Virus record (IMG/VR): IMGVR_UViG_3300010233_001178
Coordinates: 1 to 21,888 of that record
DNA: 21,888 nt
Direction: 5' to 3' (one strand)
Origin: a virus
The notes under the pieces are model-generated. The model was not told where the DNA came from, did no database searches, and saw only the letters and a list, made by a program, of their open reading frames with translations. Positions 1 through 6,969 of this stretch are shown in pieces. How positions within the stretch are numbered: the stretch's first letter is position 1; each line of letters opens with the position of its first letter. The position numbers were made by a program, and so were the translations under genes.

Positions 1-564
1 AGCGCCGAACAAAAGCGGCAGGCACAGCGCGTTATGGCACTCGAAAGCAAGAAATCAGATGGCCTGGGAGCGCTCATCACCAAGCAGAAATCGCACGCCG
101 GGAAGTACGACATGATCGTTACGGTCCTGGGGCGCTACGGGGAAGTGTGCGACGACACGATAGCCAGTCTCAAGACCGAGGTTATGCTTCAAGAACAGGA
201 CCAGGAAGAATCAAAAGGCTTCCTGGGTGGTATGCGGGCTGCTGGGTCGATCCTTCGCGGCATGGGCCAAGAGAAGGAAATGGACGACATGGCTACCGAA
301 GCCTTGGAGAAGCAATACTCTCAGCGCATGGGAGAGGTAGAAGGGTTACTGGATCTGACTAAGGATGTCATCACCAAGGCCGACTTCAACGACGCGGCGG
401 CGCTGGCCGACGTTCAGCACAAGCTGGACGAGTGGAGTTCTAAGAATTCGCAGATTGACATGAAGGGTGGAGTTAGCAAGCAGCAGATGATTGCCGCAGC
501 TTCGCCAACCTTCTCGATTCAAGCTGGTGATACGGTTCCGGCAGTGGATGAGTATTTCAAATAA
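1..564 (+). CDS. Helical protein, 5'-truncated by window edge (possibly PspA/IM30- or TelA-like)
   Basis: The frame is open from base 1, reading SAEQKRQAQRV before the first ATG at 34, so the true start probably lies upstream. From the ATG there are 176 residues. The sequence is almost wholly helical and charged, with few prolines before the last 20 residues, so it probably forms coiled coils. A short Gly-rich stretch (GFLGGMRAAGSILRGMG, about residues 62-78 from the ATG) interrupts the helices. I do not recognise a diagnostic motif. Because the next genes encode envelope and ABC transport proteins, a membrane-stress adaptor of the PspA/IM30 or TelA kind is a reasonable guess, but only from general character and context. 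The gene is followed after 12 bases by the next one, whose AAGGAGA ribosome site overlaps this stop codon. The two are therefore co-transcribed. Confidence 0.75.
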   Translation, partial: SAEQKRQAQRVMALESKKSDGLGALITKQKSHAGKYDMIVTVLGRYGEVCDDTIASLKTEVMLQEQDQEESKGFLGGMRAAGSILRGMGQEKEMDDMATEALEKQYSQRMGEVEGLLDLTKDVITKADFNDAAALADVQHKLDEWSSKNSQIDMKGGVSKQQMIAAASPTFSIQAGDTVPAVDEYFK

Positions 565-576
565 AGGAGATCGCAA

Positions 577-909
577 ATGAAAGTAGCTTCAGTTATCGAT
601 CAGGCCCACGAGACGTTTATGGCGTTTACCGGGGACCTTGCGGTGGTCACTCAGCAATTCAAGAACTTTTCTGTCCGCGAAGACGTGCAGATTAAGAGCA
701 TTTCCCTCATCGATAATATCCTCTCGGTTGGATACATCAAGGGAGAGCGCTACCCGGTTCACCTGGAGGTTCGCAACGTAAGCGTTAAGGAACTAGACCA
801 ATCCCTGGAGGCGCTGGCGCAGGAGTGTGACGGTGACGTAATCTGCCACTCTCTATTCCTGTTCCCTTCTGGGATCATGGGATGCCTATTTTTGGTTCAA
901 GGGGAATAG
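577..909 (+). CDS. Hypothetical 110-aa protein of the transporter operon
   Basis: The protein has 110 residues and starts at an ATG with a strong AAGGAGA ribosome site at 564-570, six bases upstream. It has no signal peptide or clear membrane segment. The composition suggests a small mixed alpha/beta domain: a helical N-terminus (residues 1-30), beta-like hydrophobic stretches around residues 42-70 (KSISLIDNILSVGYIKGE) and a hydrophobic C-terminus. I do not recognise the family. It lies between the helical protein and the Gly/Ser/Asp-rich membrane protein, in what looks like one operon, so a cytoplasmic accessory role in that system is likely. The function is unknown. Confidence 0.75.
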   Translation: MKVASVIDQAHETFMAFTGDLAVVTQQFKNFSVREDVQIKSISLIDNILSVGYIKGERYPVHLEVRNVSVKELDQSLEALAQECDGDVICHSLFLFPSGIMGCLFLVQGE

Positions 910-911
910 CA

Positions 912-1349
912 ATGGAGGTATTTGTTACTGTTCTTTTCCTTTTCTTGATAGTGCTGATTGTTCTGTCCATTATCAAGCTTATACGGAATAAGCCGCCGTG
1001 GCCTCCGCAGCACGGTATTCCACACGATACCGATCCCATCGACGACATGCACTACGGTCTAAGGGACGGAGTTTATCGAGATCCGTATTCTCGGTACTCG
1101 GGTCCATCGGTGGTAGTAGTAGAGGAAAGACCACCATTGGTTTTTGTGGATGTTGAGCGCGGAGTAGAGGCCGATGTCACAGTTCCGGACAGCACCGGAT
1201 TTTCTGGATTCGGCGGTGGAGATTCTGGCGGGGCCGGTGCCTCGTCTGATTGGGGCGGAGGAAGCGATACCGGATCGTGCGATTCTGGGTCTTTTGACTC
1301 GGGAGCGTTTTCTGATTCCGGGAGTTGCGATTCTGGAGGAGGTTTCTAA
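912..1349 (+). CDS. N-terminally membrane-anchored protein with Gly/Ser/Asp/Cys-rich tail
   Basis: The start is the ATG at 912, with AAGGGG at 899-904 seven bases upstream. An in-frame ATG at 882 would overlap the previous gene and lacks a comparable site. The 145-residue product opens with one strongly hydrophobic helix (about residues 3-22, rich in Val, Leu, Phe and Ile), followed by basic residues, consistent with an inner-membrane anchor. A Pro- and Tyr-rich linker follows. The last 45 residues are low complexity, made of Gly, Ser, Asp and two CDSG units. At DNA level the unit GATTCTGG recurs at about 1218, 1280 and 1329. Gly/Ser-rich tails after a membrane helix are seen in several unrelated bacterial membrane protein families. 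The stop codon TAA (1347-1349) overlaps the next start as TAATG. The function is unknown. Confidence 0.8.
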   Translation: MEVFVTVLFLFLIVLIVLSIIKLIRNKPPWPPQHGIPHDTDPIDDMHYGLRDGVYRDPYSRYSGPSVVVVEERPPLVFVDVERGVEADVTVPDSTGFSGFGGGDSGGAGASSDWGGGSDTGSCDSGSFDSGAFSDSGSCDSGGGF

Positions 1350-3115
1350 TGAAAATTAAGGCAGGCCCTAAGCGGGCTCTACTGATTATTGGTGCGGTTG
1401 GAATTCTTTTCGGTTATCGAGAGGCGGCCTATTATGGGTACGTACCCCGACCGAGCGCACTGAAAACCCTGGTCCCACAAAAGGCGGAGATCGTCCAAGC
1501 CACAGTGCTGGAGGGATCTACGGTAAAAGCTCTGCCGTTGCCGTCGTCAAGTCCCGTCACTGCTACCCACGGGCCGACCGTGAGGTGGCTAGAGTGGGCC
1601 TGGAACGCGCAGTTTGGGTTGAACTACGCCAACGGTGGACCGCAAACCACCAAAGGCAGTCTGATGGAGAAGCATGGCGTCCAGGTGCAGCTTATCCGGC
1701 AGGACGACTCCAGCCAAATGCAGAACGAGCAACTTAACTTTGCTAAGGAATACTGCAAGTCTGGTGAGGAGCCGACGAGCGGAGCGCACTTTGTTAATAT
1801 CATGGGCGACGGAGCGGCACAATACTTAGCCCCCCTCAACGATAAGCTCTTGAAGCTTGGCGACGACTGCTACGCCGAAGTGGTTGGATCGGCTGGATAC
1901 TCCCGCAACGAAGACAAGTTCATGGGTCCTCCTGAGTGGAAGACTTCTCCGCAGATGGCGCGTGGCGGTCTCGTGGCTGGCGTACTCCGCGACGGCGACT
2001 GGAACCTAGCGATGCGATGGGAGAATGAGAACAACGTCCCCAACAATCCAGACGACCGAGTTTACGATCCAAACGCCGTGAACTGGGTTAATGCCGATAC
2101 CTACATCGACGCGGCACAGAAGTACATCTCTGGATTCTGCGTGGACCTTCCCATTAAGAACAAGCCCTCTGAGAAAAAGCATGTCTGCGTAACGGGTGTA
2201 GTTACGTGGACTCCCGGAGACGTGATGGTGGCCGAACAGCGCGGCGGGATCGTGACTCTCATGAGCACCGGGAGCGCGGTGTTTCAGATGCCCTGCGTTA
2301 TCATCGGAAACCATAAGTGGAACGCGGCTCATGCCGATATCGTAGCTGGAATACTCGCGGCGGCAGCGCAGGGAGCGGATCAGATACGCTCCAGTCCAGC
2401 AGCCTTCGCCAAGGGTGGAGACATCTCGGCTGCGATCTACAAGGAAAAGGACGGAGCCTACTGGGGCCGTCTGTACAAGGGCATCACGAAGAAAGACGCT
2501 CAGGGGTTGTCTATCGACCTAGGTGGATCTATCTCCTCTAACATGGCAGACAACTTTCAGCTATTCGGCCTGTCTGGTGGTCCTAATCTATTCAAGGCCA
2601 CCTACGAAACATTCGGGAACATCGTCAAACAGCAGTATCCGACTCTACTAAAAGATTTCCCACCGGTCCAGAAGATCCAAAGCACGCGCTACCTGCAGGC
2701 CGCAGCGGCGTCAATCGAGACCGAGGACAAGGGAGCGGCGGAGACCGTAAGCTACTCCAGTGGTCCCCTGAAGGAGGTTATCGGGCATCGTGATTACTCG
2801 ATCAACTTCGAAACCGGATCGGCGCGGATTCTACCGGACAGCATTCCAGTGCTGGATAACATCTACAGCGACTTGATTACCACAAACCTCAGCGTCGTGG
2901 TGCATGGTCACACCGACGCCACCGGTAATCCGCAAGGAAACATGACCCTCAGCGGAGAACGCGCCGGATCGGTTGTTCAATACCTTGTGCAAAAGGGTGC
3001 CTCTTCGGCAAGGCTCAAGACCGTGGCTCACGGCCAAGAGGACCCGGTTGCATCTAACGACACGCCGAGCGGTAGAGCGCAGAACCGAAGAGTGGAGTTG
3101 GTCCTTGGCCGGTAA
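1349..3115 (+). CDS. ABC solute-binding-like protein fused to OmpA peptidoglycan-binding domain
   Basis: The start is the ATG at 1349, overlapping the previous stop and preceded by GGAGGAGG at 1335-1342. An in-frame start at 1325 would skip this site. The product has 588 residues. Residues 9-25 are a hydrophobic helix, either an uncleaved anchor or a signal sequence. Residues about 75-460 resemble periplasmic solute-binding proteins of the NitT/TauT or phosphate type; I base this on general pattern and on the permease and ATPase downstream. Residues 476-588 are a clear OmpA C-terminal domain. They have the NFETGSARI strand, HGHTDATG (Asp 523) and SGRAQNRRVE (Arg 580 region), the residues that grip diaminopimelate in peptidoglycan in this family. 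The protein probably sits in the periplasm, bound to the wall and perhaps to the inner membrane, presenting ligand to the transporter. The ligand cannot be told from sequence. Confidence 0.9.
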   Translation: MKIKAGPKRALLIIGAVGILFGYREAAYYGYVPRPSALKTLVPQKAEIVQATVLEGSTVKALPLPSSSPVTATHGPTVRWLEWAWNAQFGLNYANGGPQTTKGSLMEKHGVQVQLIRQDDSSQMQNEQLNFAKEYCKSGEEPTSGAHFVNIMGDGAAQYLAPLNDKLLKLGDDCYAEVVGSAGYSRNEDKFMGPPEWKTSPQMARGGLVAGVLRDGDWNLAMRWENENNVPNNPDDRVYDPNAVNWVNADTYIDAAQKYISGFCVDLPIKNKPSEKKHVCVTGVVTWTPGDVMVAEQRGGIVTLMSTGSAVFQMPCVIIGNHKWNAAHADIVAGILAAAAQGADQIRSSPAAFAKGGDISAAIYKEKDGAYWGRLYKGITKKDAQGLSIDLGGSISSNMADNFQLFGLSGGPNLFKATYETFGNIVKQQYPTLLKDFPPVQKIQSTRYLQAAAASIETEDKGAAETVSYSSGPLKEVIGHRDYSINFETGSARILPDSIPVLDNIYSDLITTNLSVVVHGHTDATGNPQGNMTLSGERAGSVVQYLVQKGASSARLKTVAHGQEDPVASNDTPSGRAQNRRVELVLGR

Positions 3116-3842
3116 GATCTATCTTGGCTGGGTGCTATGGTTTGGGTTAGCTATCCTTGGATGGCTAACCCTTCCGGCGCTCATCCCCTCTCCGTGGTCT
3201 ATCCCTGCGGCCCTGCCGGGTCTATGGCTCCAGGACGGCCTAGGGCAGGAGTTGATGACGAGCGTATTCCTCAATTTTGAGGCTATGTTCCTCACCGTCA
3301 TTATTAGTTTCTTTGTGGCCTACTCCGCGAGTCTTCCATTGATGCGACCTCTTTCCGTACTTCTGTCGGCTGGGCGCTTCAATAGCTTCGTCGGACTTCC
3401 GTTGCTCCTGACGCTGGTATTCGGAGACGCCCACACCATCAAAGTAGTGCTGCTGTCTATTGCTATGTCCGTGTTCACGGTACCGGCCATCATCGACGTT
3501 ATCGGTACTATCCCAAAGGAAAGCTACGACGACGCCCGCGTGCTGGGAATGGGAGACTGGGAAGTTTTATGGGAGGTTGTTTTTCTCGGAAAGATCCACG
3601 AAGTTATTGACGTGCTTAGAACAAATTTCAGCATGGGGTGGATGATGCTTCCGATGGTTGAGGGTTTATTCCGATCCGAGGGCGGCATTGGAGTTCTAAT
3701 TCTCCAGGAGAACAAGTACCTTCGTCTGGATGCGGTCTATTGCCTGATTCTAGTTGTCGGACTGGTAGGCATGGCACAGGACAGGCTGATCCTGGAGATC
3801 AAAAAGATGTTTTGCCCCTATGCTTTCTTGGAGAGCGCATGA
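3105..3842 (+). CDS. ABC transporter permease, binding-protein-dependent type
   Basis: I chose a TTG start at 3105, because GTGGAG at 3092-3097 gives good spacing and the longer alternative (TTG at 2973) lies deep inside the OmpA-fusion gene. This gives 245 residues and an 11-base overlap with the upstream gene. About five or six hydrophobic helices are visible, around residues 6-28, 58-80, 95-107, 111-135, 175-190 and 208-224. The cytoplasmic EAA loop that docks on the ATPase is recognisable at residues 142-170 (DDARVLGMGDW followed by VLWEVVF). Its usual final Leu-Pro is replaced by Leu-Gly. The family is that of importer permeases such as SsuC/TauC. It should form a homodimer with two copies of the ATPase encoded at 3976. 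The stop overlaps the next start as ATGA. Confidence 0.88.
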   Translation: MAGKIYLGWVLWFGLAILGWLTLPALIPSPWSIPAALPGLWLQDGLGQELMTSVFLNFEAMFLTVIISFFVAYSASLPLMRPLSVLLSAGRFNSFVGLPLLLTLVFGDAHTIKVVLLSIAMSVFTVPAIIDVIGTIPKESYDDARVLGMGDWEVLWEVVFLGKIHEVIDVLRTNFSMGWMMLPMVEGLFRSEGGIGVLILQENKYLRLDAVYCLILVVGLVGMAQDRLILEIKKMFCPYAFLESA

Positions 3843-3979
3843 TTCGATACATCGAGTTCTGGTTTGCGAAGGACATTGCGGCTGTGCTTTGGTTTGTGGC
3901 TATGGTTTCCGCGATCTTCACTGTTGGCCTTGCAATCTGGCTGCTAATGAAGTTCTACGAATGGATCTTGAAGCGATGA
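3839..3979 (+). CDS. 46-aa single-pass membrane peptide between permease and ATPase
   Basis: An ATG at 3839 overlaps the permease stop (ATGA) and the frame ends at 3979, overlapping the ATPase start (ATGA). The 46-residue peptide is MIRYIEFWFAKD followed by a 25-residue hydrophobic helix (about residues 13-37) and a basic end (WILKR). The tight coupling on both sides argues that it is a real gene. By position it may be a small subunit or assembly factor of the transporter. I do not recognise a family. The reading is secure, the function is not. Confidence 0.7.
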   Translation: MIRYIEFWFAKDIAAVLWFVAMVSAIFTVGLAIWLLMKFYEWILKR

Positions 3980-4794
3980 CATACCGCCGAGAAGGATCAA
4001 TCCTCAGAATAGAGCAGGTGTGCAAGTCCTACGGGTCGAAAGAGGTTCTATCCAACGTCAATACGACCATTCAGGATCTAAAGATTGAGGGGTTCGTAGC
4101 CGGTCAGGTGGTAGCATTCCTGGGGCCAAGCGGCGTCGGCAAGAGCACCCTGCTGAGGATCTTGGCAGGCGTAGAGAAGCCGACAAGTGGCGGGGTATAC
4201 TTGGACGGATCGGACAACCCCATCGCTGCCGGTCAGGTTGGGGTTGTTTTTCAGCGCTTCCCGCTCTTTCCCAATCGCACTGTGATTGGCAACCTCGTGG
4301 TCGCTGGGATGGCGGCGGGGCTGAAGGAAGCGGACGCTGAATCGCGGGCGATAGCCTACCTTCGAGAGTTCTCCATGCTTTCCGATATGCACTCCTATCT
4401 CAGCCAGCTATCTGGCGGTATGCAGCAACGGATTGCGCTCATCCGTCAATTGATAAACCAAGAAGGCCGATCTTCCGATGGAGTTCACCTGTTGCTTCTT
4501 GACGAGCCGTTCTCTGCCCTGGATGGAGCCAACGCTCAGTTGGCGTGCCAAACCATTCGGAAGGTTGCCGACAGGTCAGAAAAGAACACCGTGATTGTGG
4601 TGACTCACGATGTCAGGGCCGCTCTTTCCGTGGCCGACATGATATGGGTTATGGGTAAATCGCCAGAAGGTAAAGGCGGCACTATCATCAAAGAATTGGA
4701 TGTTTGCGGCTCCGGATTCTGCTGGATGGCTGGGGCATTCAAAACCAAAGAGTTTTGCGAGATCGAGGCCGAGATACAGGCTTACGGTGTATGA
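3976..4794 (+). CDS. ABC transporter ATP-binding protein (NitT/TauT/SsuB-like)
   Basis: The ATG at 3976 overlaps the preceding stop as ATGA. An in-frame ATG at 3961 would add five residues and cannot be excluded. All the working parts of an ABC ATPase are present in 272 residues. These are Walker A GPSGVGKST (50-58), Q-loop Gln 93 in VFQRFPLFP, the signature LSGGMQQ (145-151), Walker B LLLLDEP (172-178), the D-loop SALD, and the switch His 211 in VVTHD. The protein should hydrolyse ATP to drive the adjacent permease, as in importers for nitrate, taurine or sulfonates. Residues after 225 form a short divergent tail with cysteines (VCGSGFCW). The gene is intact and no key residue is missing. 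Its stop overlaps the next phage gene (ATGA at 4791). Confidence 0.95.
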   Translation: MTYRREGSILRIEQVCKSYGSKEVLSNVNTTIQDLKIEGFVAGQVVAFLGPSGVGKSTLLRILAGVEKPTSGGVYLDGSDNPIAAGQVGVVFQRFPLFPNRTVIGNLVVAGMAAGLKEADAESRAIAYLREFSMLSDMHSYLSQLSGGMQQRIALIRQLINQEGRSSDGVHLLLLDEPFSALDGANAQLACQTIRKVADRSEKNTVIVVTHDVRAALSVADMIWVMGKSPEGKGGTIIKELDVCGSGFCWMAGAFKTKEFCEIEAEIQAYGV

Positions 4795-4982
4795 CACAAC
4801 AAAATCCCTTTGCCGAAATCCTGGATACGTTCTTTAACGGCAGACCGGCACCGAAGCCGACACCACCAAAGGGCGCAGTTACGCTGGCAGAGATCATAGC
4901 GCGTAGAAAGTCGCATGTCAGGTTTGGCGGTAAGCTATACCGCATTGAAGTAACAGAAGTAGAAGAGAAAGGAAAGCCATGA
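4791..4982 (+). CDS. Hypothetical 63-aa protein
   Basis: The ATG at 4791 overlaps the ATPase stop (ATGA) and the frame ends with TGA at 4980-4982, itself overlapping the next start. The product has 63 residues: an acidic/amphipathic N-terminus (NPFAEILDTFF), a Pro-rich linker (RPAPKPTPPKG), a short helix (LAEIIARRK) and a probable beta hairpin (VRFGGKLYRIEVTEVEEK). It has no membrane segment. I do not recognise it. It is the first gene of the ordinary phage type after the ABC genes, and the start/stop overlaps on both sides support it. Confidence 0.7.
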   Translation: MTQQNPFAEILDTFFNGRPAPKPTPPKGAVTLAEIIARRKSHVRFGGKLYRIEVTEVEEKGKP

Positions 4983-5263
4983 TTTTCTCACACAAGGGAG
5001 TAACATACCGGCTGTGGTTTAAGTACGTCCTCCTGCCGGATCTACGCAGAGAGACGACCTGCATTATTAATCGCGGAGAGTCGCGAGAAAACGAAGAAAC
5101 GTACTCAATTGGCAATTCCCAGTGCGTTCCGCAGGACAAATTCGTTTACGAGACCGGGCGCAAACTGGCGCTGAAGCGGGCTCTATCCGGCGAGGATCGC
5201 GAATTTCGACATAAGGCTTGGGAATGCTACCGCAATCGCAAACAGGTTTTGGTGACCGCGTGA
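4979..5263 (+). CDS. Hypothetical 94-aa phage protein
   Basis: The ATG at 4979 overlaps the previous stop, with AAAGGAAAG just upstream. The 94-residue product has a beta-rich first half (VTYRLWFKYVLLPD) and a basic helical second half (RKLALKRALSGEDREFRHKAWECYRNRK). The N-terminal piece repeats the idea of the preceding small protein, a hairpin reading FGGKLYRIEV there and HKGVTYRLWF here, so the two may be distantly related. No enzyme motif is visible. The high basic content of the second half would suit nucleic-acid binding, but that is a guess. Confidence 0.7.
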   Translation: MIFSHKGVTYRLWFKYVLLPDLRRETTCIINRGESRENEETYSIGNSQCVPQDKFVYETGRKLALKRALSGEDREFRHKAWECYRNRKQVLVTA

Positions 5264-5916
5264 CACCAGACCAAGAACTAGCAGTCGCCATCCGCGATCA
5301 CCGCGAACATACGCTTGCGGAACTAATCCCCGAGGACCACTCTAAGACCTTCGAATGGATCGACGCCGCCGCCACCAGAATTAGCCACAACGACAAAGAG
5401 AACGATGTCTTGGTGCCGGTCCTGGGGAATCTGATGAGCCTGACCGCTCGCAACCCAGACCTACTGAAGGTCGGAGGGTACTCCAAACTTGGCGACCTGG
5501 AAGAGTACATCAAGAAGAAGTACAGAATCTCCCACGGTCGCCTGTGGAAATACAAGAGCGTATCCGAGAAGATCCCGAGTTTAACGGTCAAGCAGTATTC
5601 CGAGATCGGAATCGAAAAGCTTTACCTCGTCGGCCAGCACTCGCTTCCGAACAGCATCGAGCAGGACCGGTTGCTGGCTATGGCCGAGCATATGACGGCA
5701 TCCGAACTAAAGTCTGAGATCGTGTCTAAAGGCAAGGCTACGCCCGGAGAAATGGCCTCGGACTCAATCACAATCGAGGGTAACCGAGATCAGATCGACG
5801 AAATACTGGCGTTCTTATCCAGCACTGGAATTCACCAGCACGTAGGCACGGATCGACCGGCAGAAATTATCTTGGCGATGATTGGGGAGTGTCGCGGAAG
5901 CGGGTGGGAGGGGTAA
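5260..5916 (+). CDS. Predicted helical DNA-binding protein (ParB/HTH-like middle part)
   Basis: A GTG at 5260 overlaps the preceding TGA (GTGA). The ATG at 5218 would overlap that gene by 46 bases. The 218-residue product is mostly helical. Residues 30-72 look like a helical bundle. Residues 74-125 (LEEYIKKKYRI, then GRLWKYKSV, then IGIEKLYLVG) have the spacing and wording of the helix-turn-helix region in ParB-like and related phage or plasmid proteins. A second small helical domain follows at 170-215. It could regulate transcription of this block or bind DNA during replication or partition. No nuclease or kinase residues are seen. The DNA-binding call rests on pattern only. Confidence 0.6.
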   Translation: MTPDQELAVAIRDHREHTLAELIPEDHSKTFEWIDAAATRISHNDKENDVLVPVLGNLMSLTARNPDLLKVGGYSKLGDLEEYIKKKYRISHGRLWKYKSVSEKIPSLTVKQYSEIGIEKLYLVGQHSLPNSIEQDRLLAMAEHMTASELKSEIVSKGKATPGEMASDSITIEGNRDQIDEILAFLSSTGIHQHVGTDRPAEIILAMIGECRGSGWEG

Positions 5917-5918
5917 AG

Positions 5919-6170
5919 GTGAGTGACGCAGAGAGGATTGTTGCGGGACGGTTGCTAAATATGGCATCGGAAGAATTCGGGAATCACGGCTGCAACGACA
6001 TGGACATGTCTGTATTCGAGAGCGTAAGCGTTCAGGCGAGAACTGAAATGACCGCAGCTTTCAACGAGTGGAATGGGTCTGCCGGGGAAGACGAGATCCA
6101 GTTTACTCACATTGGTGATTGGGCATGGATGGCTTTTTTAGCTGCGAGGCTGGAACAGTGCGAGGGGTAA
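5919..6170 (+). CDS. Hypothetical 83-aa protein
   Basis: The start is the GTG at 5919, chosen because a strong GGGAGGGG site lies at 5907-5914. Longer in-frame GTG starts (5889, 5904) would overlap the upstream gene and lose this site. The 83-residue product is acidic and helical, with a Trp-rich end (HIGDWAWMAFLAARLEQCEG). No membrane segment, metal site or catalytic motif is clear. It overlaps the downstream HNH gene by 13 bases. The function is unknown. Confidence 0.65.
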   Translation: MSDAERIVAGRLLNMASEEFGNHGCNDMDMSVFESVSVQARTEMTAAFNEWNGSAGEDEIQFTHIGDWAWMAFLAARLEQCEG

Positions 6171-6550
6171 CCATACAAGGGAAGGCCAGGTGCGTAGAGC
6201 GTGCGACCGGCTGCGAAATAGAGATCATCTGGGACAACAGCGACGTAATAGCCTTTGTCGCCAAAGACCCAGAGCTAGGACGCGAGTTCACCGTCCAAGT
6301 GGAGCACCGATCTGAGCGGGAAAAGCAGCTTGGAAAGCTCCACGAGACCGTATACCACGCGAGGGGAGCAGAGAAGTATCGGCAACAAGAGGGTCGGTGC
6401 GCCATGTGCAACCGCGAACTAAACGGCCAATACGAGATAGATCACATCAAGAGTCGCGGAGCGCACGGCAGGAACGATGCCTTATCGAACCTTCGCGTAG
6501 TTGGAAAGGTATTTCAATGCCGCTGCCATCGGCAGAGACACGGAGGATAA
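6158..6550 (+). CDS. HNH endonuclease
   Basis: I chose the GTG at 6158, with GAGG at 6146-6149 eight bases upstream; earlier in-frame starts at 6119 and 6125 lie deeper in the previous gene. The 130-residue product ends in a typical HNH nuclease fold. It has a zinc CxxC (CAMC, 81-84), the DH pair in YEIDHIKS (Asp 95, His 96), Asn 111 in LSNLR, and a final CRCHRQRH (121-128) supplying zinc Cys and catalytic His. The first 80 residues are a small beta-rich domain without known motif. Such nucleases cut DNA with a divalent metal. In phages they act as homing enzymes or assist packaging, and nothing here decides which, since no terminase or intron is visible. Confidence 0.88.
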   Translation: MRGVTIQGKARCVERATGCEIEIIWDNSDVIAFVAKDPELGREFTVQVEHRSEREKQLGKLHETVYHARGAEKYRQQEGRCAMCNRELNGQYEIDHIKSRGAHGRNDALSNLRVVGKVFQCRCHRQRHGG

Positions 6551-6793
6551 ATGAGAAAAACAATTTGCACGGCCAGCATCTTTCTTGCGATGCTTGGTCT
6601 TCTGTATGAGAGCTTTGTCATTCAAGTTCGGATGTGTTGGTTTACTTCTTGTTTCCCTCCGGATCAAGTTGAGCCGCTTTTCCTATGGTTGTCGATGAAC
6701 GTAGTCCTTCCAATTGGGGTTGGTGGGTTTTTCTTGTGGGTGATGTGGATCTCCTCCGCTGGTATCTGTGAATGGTTGCGCAAGAAGATCTAG
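6551..6793 (+). CDS. Small membrane protein, two predicted helices
   Basis: The ATG at 6551 directly follows the HNH stop, with GGAGG at 6542-6546. The 80-residue product has an N-terminal hydrophobic segment (residues 5-19, possibly a signal anchor), a short loop containing two cysteines (MCWFTSCFPPD), and a second long hydrophobic segment (residues 43-73). The end is basic (WLRKK). Membrane topology with two helices is likely. No family is recognised. A holin-like or superinfection-exclusion role is possible, but the gene is far from the lysis genes. Confidence 0.65.
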   Translation: MRKTICTASIFLAMLGLLYESFVIQVRMCWFTSCFPPDQVEPLFLWLSMNVVLPIGVGGFFLWVMWISSAGICEWLRKKI

Positions 6794-6969
6794 CAAAGCA
6801 GATCCGCAAAGACCTGCAGGAGCTTAGAGGCAGAAGTAGACTCGGTGTTTCAGAAGAGGCTTTTGATTGGCTGGTGGGGGAAGTTGTTGCGGATGTCAGC
6901 GGAGGGAGGATGGAATGGACGGAACCAAAGGGGAAGAAACGTGGCAGGAAAGATAGTGCTGGGGCTTGA
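6772..6969 (+). CDS. Hypothetical 65-aa charged protein
   Basis: The ATG at 6772 overlaps the previous gene by 22 bases and the end overlaps the RuvC-like gene by 29 bases. The 65-residue product is helical and highly charged (LAKQIRKDLQELRGR), with a basic tail (PKGKKRGRKDSAG). The ribosome site is weak. A small cytoplasmic, possibly nucleic-acid-binding, protein is likely. I hold this call with caution because both ends overlap neighbours. Confidence 0.5.
   Translation: MVAQEDLAKQIRKDLQELRGRSRLGVSEEAFDWLVGEVVADVSGGRMEWTEPKGKKRGRKDSAGA

Noticed and set aside
2006-2332. Leftward 108-residue frame inside the OmpA-fusion gene
   Set aside because: No ribosome site, no recognisable protein pattern, and it lies opposite a gene with clear domains.
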